From contig NC_044568.1 of assembly GCF_007565055.1 (NCBI RefSeq), forward strand, positions 27,076,756 to 27,140,755: a stretch of 64,000 nucleotides of DNA. The letters are read 5' to 3'. Source of the stretch: Rhinopithecus roxellana. Lineage: Eukaryota; Chordata; Mammalia; Primates; Cercopithecidae. Shown here in pieces: positions 56,669 to 64,000 of this stretch. The notes under the pieces are model-generated. The model did not search any database and had not been told where the DNA came from. It saw only the letters and a list, made by a program, of their open reading frames with translations. The translations under genes were made by a program, and so were the position numbers. The stretch's first letter is position 1. Every line of letters starts with the position of its first letter.

Positions 56669-56823
56669 GTAGAGACGAGGTCTCACTATAATGTGCAGGC
56701 TGATCTTGAACTCCTGGCTTCATGTGATCCTCCTCCCTTGGCCTCCCAAAGTGCTGAGATTACAGGTGTGAGCCACTGCACCCGGCTGTTTATGTCAGTT
56801 CAAACTGAGTGCCTGTCACTTGC
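56041..56823 (+). repeat. Old dispersed repeat split by an AluJ
   Basis: 'aggctggccaatcggagtgt', 'gcaaaatgctcccagagact' and 'gtcagaggcaataaatttct' before the Alu, then 'gagtgcctgtcacttgcaac' after it, follow a dispersed mammalian repeat with an LTR-like end. The family is not named. Confidence 0.5.
56464..56786 (-). mobile_element. AluJ (antisense) with an expanded linker
   Basis: Runs from 'gtttgtttgttttagagaca' to 'gagccactgcacccggc'. The middle linker has grown to about 28 Ts (56642-56669). Confidence 0.92.
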
Positions 56824-56828
56824 AACTT

Positions 56829-57193
56829 TGATATGGTTTTACTGTATCCCCACCCAAATCTCATCTTGAATTTCCACACATTGTGGGAAGGATCCAGTTG
56901 GGGGGGGGGGAGGGTAATTGAATCATGGAGGCAAGTCTTTTCCATGCTGTTTTCATGATAGTGAATAAGTCTCACAAGATCTAATGGTTTAAAAAAGAGG
57001 AGTTGCCCCGCACAAGCTCTCTCTTTGCCTGATGCCATCCACGTAAAACGTCACTTACTCCTCCTTGCCTTCTGCCATGATTGTGAGGCTTCCCCAGCCA
57101 CATGGAATTGTAAGTCCAATTAAATCTCTTTCTTTTGTAAATTGCCTAGTTGCAGGTATGTCTTTATCAGCAGCGTGAAAACGGACTAACACA
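56829..57193 (+). mobile_element. THE1-type MaLR solo LTR
   Basis: A 365-bp LTR from 'tgatatggttttactgtatc' to 'gaaaacggactaacaca'. It has 'attgaatcatggaggcaagt', a polyadenylation region 'ccaattaaatctctttcttt' and 'tgtctttatcagcagcgtga', typical of THE1. A perfect 5-bp target duplication AACTT lies at 56824-56828 and 57194-57198. An 11-base G run near 56900 is unusual for the family. Confidence 0.94.
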
Positions 57194-58143
57194 AACTTAA
57201 AGAGCTTCAACTAAAGCTTAAGTCACTACATGGACTCCAGTCCTGAAACTAAATCCATCTCCAGACTTTTCAAGTCACTTGTACCAATTAATTACACTTT
57301 TTTTATTTATATAAGATTGAGTTGAGTGTCTGACTCTTACAACCAAAAAGTCTCAATGATGCATATTTTCTCCTTATTATAAAAGTAATACACTCATTGG
57401 AGACAAGTAAAAAAATTGATAAACACACAAAAGAAAATAAAAATTACACCTAATCTCATCACCCAGAAACAAATTTTAGATACAACAGAGGAAACGCTTC
57501 TCTAGTCTTGTTGCTATGCATGTACGTGTACATGGCTATTTAGACGAGATCAAAGATCAGACTCTAATGCTGGTGGGGTGTCTTTTATTCTTTATTGGAA
57601 TAGAGCATCTGGACAGAAAAGGGCACACCTCACAAGGATGTGACTTGAGGAATCACAAAGTGGACACACCCATGTTACCAGCTTCCAGCTCAAGAAATGG
57701 AACACTACTAGCAAGCACCTCACAAGGTGGTGGCTTGGGGCCCTCCTAATTATTACTTCCCCAGAAAAGTGACCACCATCCTGACTTCTAGTAGCATAGA
57801 TTAACACGGCCTGTTTTTCAACTTTATGTTCAGTCACACAGAGTGCTCTTCAGTTTTAGGCTTCTTTCAGCAGTTTGTCCACAAATAGAGCTTTGTAACC
57901 TGCTTTTCTAACTTCCCTATAGTCTGAATATGTCCCCATGTCTTTAATTATTCTTCCACTACTCCCTTCTCTCATGAAGGAATCATTCTTGACATTGCCA
58001 ATCTCCTATTGTGAGCATTTTGGTCGTTTCCCATTTTTTGCTACTATAAACAATGCTGTGATAGACATCCTTGCATCTCAGGAAATATTAAGTCAACATA
58101 AAAAGTCAACAATAAAAGGTTTGAGTAAGAGTTAAGGCAGCAG

Positions 58144-58499
58144 CAGCCAGACATGGTGGCTCACACCTGTAATCCCAGCATTTTGGGAGGCCAAGGAGAG
58201 CAGATCATTTCAGGCCAGGAGCTCGAGACCAGCCTGGCCAACATGGCAAAACTCCCCCATCTCTACTAAAAATACAAAAATTAGCTGGGCATAGTGGCAC
58301 ATACCTGTAATCTCAGTTACTCAGGAGGCTGAGGCACAAGAATCGCTTGAACCCAGGAGACAGAGGTTGCAGTGAGCCAAGATTGTGCCACTGTAACCCA
58401 GCCTGGGCAACACAGTGAGACTCTGTCTCAAAAAAAAAAAAAATGGAGAAGAAGGAGAAGGAGAAGGAAGAAGAAAGAAGAAGAGAAGAAGGAGAGTTA
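58144..58499 (+). mobile_element. AluS with (GAAGGA)n tail
   Basis: Starts 'agccagacatggtggctcac'. Its A tail (58431-58443) passes into a GAAGGA-type purine repeat (58444-58495). Target duplication ttaaggcagcag / ttaaggcaacag (58132-58143 and 58500-58511) has one change, so the purine repeat grew from the tail. Confidence 0.93.
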
Positions 58500-58754
58500 T
58501 TAAGGCAACAGGGCACAGGAGAGGGGATCAGACCCAGGCAGCAAAACAGAAGAGTCAGCCAAGGACTTTCAGGATTTTTCTGTTCATCCTGCATTAGTGG
58601 AGAGCACTGCCCTACTGAAATTAGCCTCCTTGATTCTTGGTGAGCAAACAATTTGTCTCCATTTTTTGGTATTGAAAACAATGTGGCAGAAAACATCTCC
58701 TGTACGTGCATCATTTTGCACATGGGAGCTTACATCCTAGATAAATTCCTAAGA

Positions 58755-58893
58755 ATAGTAGCTGACATTTCCCAAGCCCTTGCTGCCAGGCACCGTGTTT
58801 TTTAATGTGTCTTTCACAGATTAGCTCATTTGAGCCTCTCAACAATCCAATGAAATAGGGATTCTTACTGTCCCCATTTTACAGAAGTGGAAT
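58755..58893 (-). repeat. MIR SINE (antisense) inside antisense L1M
   Basis: 'gctcatttgagcctctcaac' and 'ctgtccccattttacagaag' are antisense MIR. The L1M text 'gataaattcctaagaa' and 'aagtggaattgctgg' joins across it. Confidence 0.75.
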
Positions 58894-59124
58894 TGCTGGA
58901 TGAAAGGACAAGTACATTTTGCATCTTGATTCACATTTTCTAGCTGCCTTCCAAATGACTGTACCAATTAATTCTACCCCCAACAGTGCAAAGGGTCAAT
59001 TTCCCTTCCCCGCTTGCCAATGCTGGATACTATCAATTATTTTAATTGCCAGTCATAGCCAAACTGATATGTGAAAAATTATAGCTCATTATAGATATTT
59101 GTTTTTCTTTCATTTTTTAATGAG

Positions 59125-59469
59125 TGCCTTAGTCTGTTCAGGCTGCTATAACAAAATACCATACACTGGGTGGCTGACAAACAATAGAGCTTTATTTCTC
59201 ATGGTTCTGGAGGCTGGGAAGTCCAAGATCAAGGCACCAGGAGATTTGGCGTCTTGTGATGGCCCATTTCCTGAATCGTAGATGGTACATTCTTGCTGTG
59301 TCCTCACAAGGATGGACAGGGCAAGGCAGTTGACTGGGGCCGTTTGTCTAAGGGCACTAACCCTGATCACAAGGGGAGAGCCTCCCAAGGTCCCATCTCC
59401 TATTGCCACACTGGTGATTAGATTTTAACATATGAATTTTGGAGGGGCATAAACATTCAGACCGTAGCA
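59125..59469 (-). mobile_element. MLT1-type MaLR solo LTR
   Basis: Starts 'tgccttagtctgttcaggct' and ends 'cattcagaccgtagca', a 345-bp inverted MLT1-type LTR with 'tctcatggttctggaggctg'. Flanks atgag (59120-59124) and gtgag (59470-59474) are a 5-bp target duplication with one change. Confidence 0.9.
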
Positions 59470-59606
59470 GTGAGACTGAACATCTTGTTTCATATTTATT
59501 TGCTATTTGTATTTCTTCTCTAAATTGCCTGTTCATGTCTTTTGCCTATTTTTCTTTCTACTGAGGGCACTTGATTTATTTTTTGCATATTAAAGGCTTT
59601 CATCAC

Positions 59607-59887
59607 GGCCGGCGCAGTGGCTCACGCCTGTTATCCCAGCACTTCGGGAGGTCAAGGCAGGCTGATCATGAGATCAGGAGATTGAGACCATCCTGCCTAA
59701 CATGGTGAAATCCCGTCTCTACTAACAATACAAAAAATTAGCTGGGCATAGTGGCGGACGCCTGTAGTCCCAGCTACTAGGGAGGCTGAGGCAGGAGAAT
59801 GGCTTGAACCCAGGAGGCGGAGCTTGCAGTGAGCCAAGATCGTGCCACTGCACTCCCGCCTGGGCAACAGAGCAAGACTCCATCTCA
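59607..59887 (+). mobile_element. AluY (general primate type)
   Basis: Starts 'ggccggcgcagtggctcacg' with 'gaccatcctgcctaacatgg', 'gaatggcttgaacccaggag' and 'gagccaagatcgtgccactg'. It lacks the monkey-lineage variants of the other three young Alus. Its A tail leads into the purine repeat that follows. Confidence 0.9.
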
Positions 59888-59978
59888 AAAGAAAGAAAAG
59901 AAGGAAGGAAGGAAGGAAGGAAGGAATAAGGAAGGAAGAAGGAAGGAAGGAGAGGAAGGAAGGCAGTAAGGAAGGAGG
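59888..59978. repeat. (GGAA)n microsatellite from the Alu tail
   Basis: About 90 bases of GGAA/GAAA with a few interruptions, continuous with the tail of the AluY before it. Confidence 0.95.
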
Positions 59979-60183
59979 CCTTCCTTCCTCGGCTTCCTTC
60001 TTTCTTGCCTTCGCCTTCCGCTCCGCCTCCCTCCCCCTCCTCCCCTCCCGCCTCCTCCCGCTCCCCTCCCTCCCTCCCCCCTACCCCGCCCCCCCCCTCC
60101 CTCCCCCCATCCCTCTCCCTCCCTCCCCCCTCCCTCCCCCTCCCTCATCCCCCCTCCCCTCCCCCCTCCGCCCTCCCTCCTCC
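59979..60183. repeat. C-rich polypyrimidine tract
   Basis: About 205 bases of almost pure C/T with several G interruptions and C runs of up to about nine. The complement is G-rich with many runs of three or more Gs. It starts exactly where the purine repeat stops, at the near-palindrome around GGCC (59977-59980). Confidence 0.97.
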
Positions 60184-61224
60184 ATAACGACCGAACACGC
60201 ATGTGGTTCAAGACGGCAAGTCCGCACGTGTAATGCAGGCAAGGATTTCGTCTTTCATATATATGGCAGACATTTTCTGGTTTTGTTTTTTTCCACCCTA
60301 AAGCTGATTTTTGTGATGTAAAGGAGTTTATGGGGTTCCAAGGGTTTTTTTTGTTTTTGTTTTTGTTTTTTTTTTTTTTTTGCATTTTTTGATGTGTTGA
60401 TCACCAATCATTTTCATTATGATTCCCTGTCTGTAAAATGGGGAGGAGATGGACTACATCTTGGATGTTTTAAATGTGATCCACATGCCTGGATTAGGGG
60501 TTAGTCTTAGGGGGTCCGGAGTCTTCCAAGGGGCACCATGGGGAGGTGGGTCATGCAAAGGGGTCTGAGCTGTCTGGATTCCTGATCCCACTCATGGTTC
60601 AACTAGGTAACTGGGGCATTGGTTGGGGTACCTGTCCTTTGAGATGTGAAGCACATCTGCCTTGCTTGCCAAACAACCAGGCTGATCTCTCCACCAGCCC
60701 TAGGAATGTAGGGATGGGAACCCCACCTCTCTCGCAGTCTGTGGGGCTCTCTTAGGTTTTCTTCATCACTGCCACCCTCCAAGTTCCAATCTGACCTGGC
60801 CAAGTGATGGGTCATTTCATCCTATTCTCCATGTCCTGTTTTATGTCCTGCTTCACAGAGGAGCCCCAGCAGCTTCCCCTGAATGCTCCTCTCTCCACCA
60901 GCATCACTCACACGAAGCTCTTTGTGAACACCAGCCTTGATCAGTTGTAGGGAGATGCAGGGGGTTATGTCACAGCAGCATGCAGCAAACCCCAAATTAT
61001 GCATCCCTGATCCCTCCATCTGCCATTGTTCTCCCAACCTCCAGTCTTCCATCTGGTCTTAGTCCTCTCTCACACACTGTACATGTCTCTTCCCACTTTT
61101 CTGGGCTCTTTTCCCTAGGATTCTACCTAGAAACTTTATTTTCACCAGTTTGTTAGGCAAAGAATATTTGGCCTCCTTCCATTGTTTGCCTTGGAACCTA
61201 CCTATGCATGTGTGGAAGCCATTG
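60184..61224. other. Unassigned sequence, starting with a CpG-dense patch
   Basis: 60184-60253 holds seven CpGs in 70 bases. A (T)n/(TTTTTG)n stretch lies at 60343-60382 and a small MIR3-like scrap at about 60425-60465 ('cctgtctgtaaaatggggag'). The remainder is unrecognised. Confidence 0.5.
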
Positions 61225-61232
61225 AACTAGAT

Positions 61233-62173
61233 CCTTGGTTTTCAAAGTGTGATCCAGGGATCCCAAGAATCTGCAAGTCCCTTTCAGAGGTTCCACAGTC
61301 AAATTTACTTTCATAATAATACTGTAGTAGATTGAATGGTGGCTCCCAAAAGATATGCCCATGTCTTAAGATATGCCCATTTGCTGAATTAAATGCGATT
61401 TTATTCAGCAAAAACATCCTTGTAGGTGCAATTAAATTAAGGATCTTGAGATAAAGATGTCAATCTGGATTATCTGGAAATCTAATGACAGTGTCCTCAT
61501 AAGACAGAATACAGAGGGGAAGTCAATGTGAAAATGGAGACAGAGATTGAAGTGACGCAGCCACAAGTCAAGGAATGCAGACAGGTACCAGAAGCTGAGA
61601 ACAGAACTCTCCTAGGTTCTCTGAAGAAGGTATGGTCTAGTTGAGACCTTGCTTCTGGCCCCCAAAACCATAAAAGAATAAATTTCTGTTGTTGGAAGTC
61701 ACCAACTTAGTGATAATTTGTTATGGCCGACCCCAGAAAACTACTACAAATACTGAGATATTTGCCATTTTCATCTCATTCTCTCCTGAGTGTACAGTGG
61801 AGTTTTTCAGAGTCTACATGACATGTGGTATTAGAACAAATTGAATGCAGAAGCAGATATGAGAATCCAGCTGTTTTTTATTAAGCCAGACATTAGGAGA
61901 TTTGCTAAAATGAAAAACAATGCCACTCTTTGAACAAAACTTTTTTGTTTTGGAAAATCTAAGGTTTTTCTCATTTTAAAAAAATGTTATTTATGTTAAT
62001 ATAAGATGGGCTTTTGAAAAATTATTAAATACATGTATTTTCAAATTCTCTATTTAATTTTTAATATAGTAAATATTAGTAAGCGTAACCCACATGAGCA
62101 AAACTTATTTGGGGTCCTTAAAAAATGTAAGAGCATAAAGTGGTTATAAGATCAAAACACTTGAGAACTGCTA
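61233..62173. mobile_element. hAT-Charlie DNA transposon with exact ends
   Basis: The terminal inverted repeats are 'ccttggttttcaaagtgtg' at the left and 'cacttgagaactgcta' at the right. A perfect 8-bp target duplication aactagat (61225-61232 and 62174-62181) has central TA, as in the Charlie/Buster group. Internal text 'gtacagtggagtttttcaga', 'acatgacatgtggtattaga' and 'aacttatttggggtccttaa' fits a Charlie1-like consensus. Without the LTR inside it, it is about 510 bp and noncoding. Confidence 0.9.
61323..61748 (+). mobile_element. MLT1-type solo LTR inside a Charlie transposon
   Basis: A 426-bp LTR from 'tgtagtagattgaatggtgg' to 'cagaaaactactaca', with 'aaggatcttgagataaagat', 'ccataaaagaataaatttct' (polyadenylation signal) and 'gtgataatttgttatggccg'. 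A perfect 5-bp target duplication aatac lies at 61318-61322 and 61749-61753. Confidence 0.93.
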
Positions 62174-62239
62174 AACTAGATCATGTCTCTCACATCCCAC
62201 CTTGACTCTCTGGTTTTACCCTGCAAAATATGCTAAGAT

Positions 62240-62720
62240 AGGCTGCATTTGACAGCAATTGACAGAAAACCCAAATCAAAGTGACTTAAATGAGAGAAAC
62301 ATACTATCTCACAAAACAAACCCAAGGGCTGGGTCAAGTGTACCATCACTGGGTCAAGTGTACTATCACTTCCAAACACTGTGTTTCTGCTTCCTTCTAC
62401 TCTGCCACCCTTTGAGAGCTCATACTCCTCATGGTTATAGGATGGCTGCAGCCATGCCAAGCATCACGTCCTCACACAACAATAGCCAAAGCTGGAAAAA
62501 GAAGCATCCATCCTTGAGCTTTATTTTAGAAGCCAAGAAGGCCCCCTCTTCTGCCTTCTCTTCTCATTGTCTAGAATTGTATCACAGGCCCATTTCTGCT
62601 CAAGATAATGGCACTATATGGGTTATCTTGTTCTGGTCTAAATTGACCTCCATGACAGGGAGAAGGACAGTCTCCTCTGAAGACATGGCCATCGGATTGG
62701 GGTTTTATGAGCAAGGAAAG
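62240..62720 (+). repeat. Old dispersed repeat, family not named
   Basis: 'gacagaaaacccaaatcaaa', 'ggatggctgcagccatgcca' and 'cacaggcccatttctgctca' recall a common mammalian repeat. Inside it a unit of about 22 bp, 'ctgggtcaagtgtaccatca', occurs twice in tandem (62331-62372). Confidence 0.45.
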
Positions 62721-63077
62721 GGGGTCAGGCTGTGGGGAGGTGATCACAGTGCCTGCCATTGCCACTGGGGACTTCAAGTCTGTGGAATCAGCAGTCATAT
62801 CCCAAGGCGCCCTGGCTGTCCACCCATCAGCTATTTAGCCGTGGCCCAGCATGAGTCTGGCAGAACCTCTGCCTCTACTCTTCACAGCTACCTCAGCCCC
62901 ATGAGCTCCAGATCCATGGCCCTTAGCACCTCTCATGGCCAATCCTCCACTCTCTTGGTGCAAGGGCCAGGCCCCACTGCCAGTCCTGCCTCCTTCTGCC
63001 TGGTACAATGTTATATCGGATGCTCTGTGTACCTTCCCTGTCCCCAGTTTTGCTTAAGGCCACCCCTATTCACTTGA
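62259..63077 (+). other. Longest open frame in the window (272 codons), probably not a gene
   Basis: ATG to stop over 819 bases. The first half lies on the dispersed repeat at 62240-62720 and includes its tandem duplication. The second half is serine-, proline- and cysteine-rich, with no domain, signal peptide or membrane segment that I recognise. No CpG-rich promoter or splice context is evident. I treat it as a chance frame but list it as the best candidate to test. Confidence 0.25.
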
Positions 63078-63170
63078 AAGCTTTCAGTCCTCTCAGGAAA
63101 CACCCAAGTTATTTTGCAAAATGTCCCATGTTGCTCATATCAACCTTCAAGCTCTGCGTTGTCTATTTCT
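62721..63170. other. Unassigned sequence
   Basis: No repeat recognised. It is followed by a 19-base A run (63172-63190) that could be the tail of an unrecognised retroposed sequence. Confidence 0.4.
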
Positions 63171-63202
63171 CAAAAAAAAAAAAAAAAAATCTAAAGTCCT
63201 CA

Positions 63203-63470
63203 ACCAGGCCCAGTGGCTCATGCCTGTAATCCTAGCACTGCGTGAGGCCAAGGCAGGAGAATCACTTGAGCTCAGAAGCTTGAGACCAGCTTGGGCAACA
63301 TGGCAAAACGCCATCTCTACAAAAAAAAAATTACAAAAATTAATGAGGCATGGTGGAATGTGCCTGTAGTCCCAGCTACTTGAGGGACTGAGGTGGGAGG
63401 ATAGCTTGAGCCCAGGAAGAGGAGACAGCTGTAAGCTGTCACTGTGCCACTGTACTCCAGCCTGGGCAAC
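63203..63470 (+). mobile_element. AluJ without a normal tail
   Basis: Starts 'accaggcccagtggctcatg'; the right arm ends 'ccagcctgggcaaca'. The usual end is replaced by CT- then CA-rich repeats. Confidence 0.87.
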
Positions 63471-63513
63471 ATATTCTCTCTCTTTCCCTCTCTCTCTCCC
63501 TCATACACACACA

Positions 63514-63547
<34 letters not shown>
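63471..63547. repeat. (TC)n then (CA)n microsatellite
   Basis: A CT-rich run (63471-63501) followed by about 20 CA units with an 'aaa' interruption (63504-63547), attached to the Alu 3' end. Confidence 0.95.
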
Positions 63548-63549
<2 letters not shown>

Positions 63550-63574
63550 CACTACGGGTGAGGTGACTCAGGTT

Positions 63575-63760
63575 CTGAAATCTTTCCTTTGCCACTTACT
63601 TGCTGTGCAACCTTGGACATTAAACTTACCCAGTCTGAGCCCATGTTTCTTTATTTCTAAGAAGAGGGTAATGATACCTATGTTCTAGAATTGCTGAGGA
63701 TTGACCGTGCATGTAAAGTCACTCACTGTCAAGACTCAGTAGTTGTCAGTTGTCACAATA
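63575..63760 (+). repeat. MIR SINE
   Basis: 'gccacttacttgctgtgcaa', 'ccatgtttctttatttctaa' and 'gagggtaatgatacctatgt' follow MIR in the sense direction. Confidence 0.85.
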
Positions 63761-63854
63761 TTATTGCATCTCAACATCTGTACAGGGTTGCAAATCTTGT
63801 ACAGAGTGCCTGGACCTCTATTGTATCCCCTGATATTCACAGCACCCTAGGAAT

Positions 63855-63990
63855 TCAACTGAGCAAAGGTTATGCCCCATGTTTCAGATGAGGCCATTGA
63901 GGTCCAAAGAGGCCAAGTGATTTAGCCAAGCTCACACAGGTGACTCAGAGCCAATTCTAGTACTCAGATCTCAGACTCCAAGCTCAGGGC
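63855..63990 (-). repeat. MIR SINE (antisense)
   Basis: 'catgtttcagatgaggccat', 'gatttagccaagctcacaca' and 'caattctagtactcagatct' fit antisense MIR. Confidence 0.75.
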
Positions 63991-64000
63991 CCCTCCAGGG

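Larger units (their letters stand above)
57340..59605 (-). repeat. Antisense L1M with nested insertions
   Basis: Antisense L1M landmarks in order: 'agtgaccaccatcctgactt' and 'agattaacacggcctgtttt' (57765-57820), 'gctactataaacaatgctgt' (58040), 'gagcttacatcctagataaa' (58725), 'ggaattgctggatgaaagga' (58888), and 'aattgcctgttcatgtcttt' (59525). The Alu at 58144-58499, the MIR at 58755-58893 and the MLT1 LTR at 59125-59469 interrupt it. The opening part (57340-57500) and 58512-58620 are less certain. Confidence 0.65.

Noticed and set aside
59842..60385. Open frames of 159 (plus) and 166 codons (minus)
   Set aside because: They cross an Alu and low-complexity purine/pyrimidine tracts. Proline-, glycine- and arginine-rich composition comes from the repeats.

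Overview
This window is nuclear DNA from a primate, almost certainly an Old World monkey (cercopithecid). It is dense in Alu elements, L1, L2, MIR, MaLR LTRs (MST, THE1, MLT1) and hAT-Charlie DNA transposons. Three of the least diverged Alus (27034-27248, 50432-50726, 53604-53904) carry AluY variants typical of macaque/baboon lineages: 'ctcaagcctgtaatcc' near the start of the two full-length copies, 'ggcataaac' or 'ggcgtaaac' in the right arm, and 'gagctgagatc(c/t)ggccac' near the end. Human AluY reads 'ctcacgcc', 'ggcgtgaac' and 'gagccgagatcgcgcc' at these places. No host protein-coding exon, tRNA, rRNA or snRNA gene could be supported. All open frames are short or lie in repeats, so the window reads as intergenic or intronic sequence.

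Layout. 1-26000: low-repeat stretches broken by old L2 copies (546-905; 2965-4345, split by an Alu), an MSTA solo LTR (1100-1463, target duplication GAAGC), MER5 and MIR copies, several Alus, a (TG)n tract (19924-19980) and a long GGAA microsatellite (22991-23342). 26006-33690: a nearly full-length, decayed L1 that has received four Alu-type insertions and one MaLR LTR. 34000-46500: MER5A, L1M 3' fragments, MIRs, Alus and an unexplained inverted repeat (42084-42262 against 42729-42910). 47239-48140: a MaLR LTR broken by a half Alu and a full Alu. 48797-50035: an ERV1-type solo LTR with a 4-bp duplication (GGAT), directly followed by a second ERV-like segment. 50432-54170: young Alus, two L1 3' ends, an Alu monomer and an unclassified insertion. 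56829-57193: a THE1 solo LTR (duplication AACTT). 57340-59605: an antisense L1M carrying an Alu, a MIR and an MLT1 LTR. 59888-60253: an abrupt switch from polypurine to polypyrimidine followed by a CpG-dense patch. 61233-62173: a hAT-Charlie transposon with a perfect 8-bp duplication and an MLT1 LTR inside it. The window ends with MIRs, an Alu and CA repeats.

Because there is no gene set, the main content is evolutionary layering: nested insertions give a relative order (L2/MIR/L1M/Charlie, then MaLR LTRs, then AluJ, AluS, and monkey-lineage AluY). The items most worth a second look are the purine/pyrimidine switch with its CpG-dense flank, the inverted repeat, the unclassified insertion inside the L1 at about 52702-53945, and the ERV pair. 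I saw no convincing new gene system. Repeat family names come from memory of consensus sequences and are less certain than the class assignments; boundaries are good to a few bases where a target duplication is given and to about 10-30 bases elsewhere.
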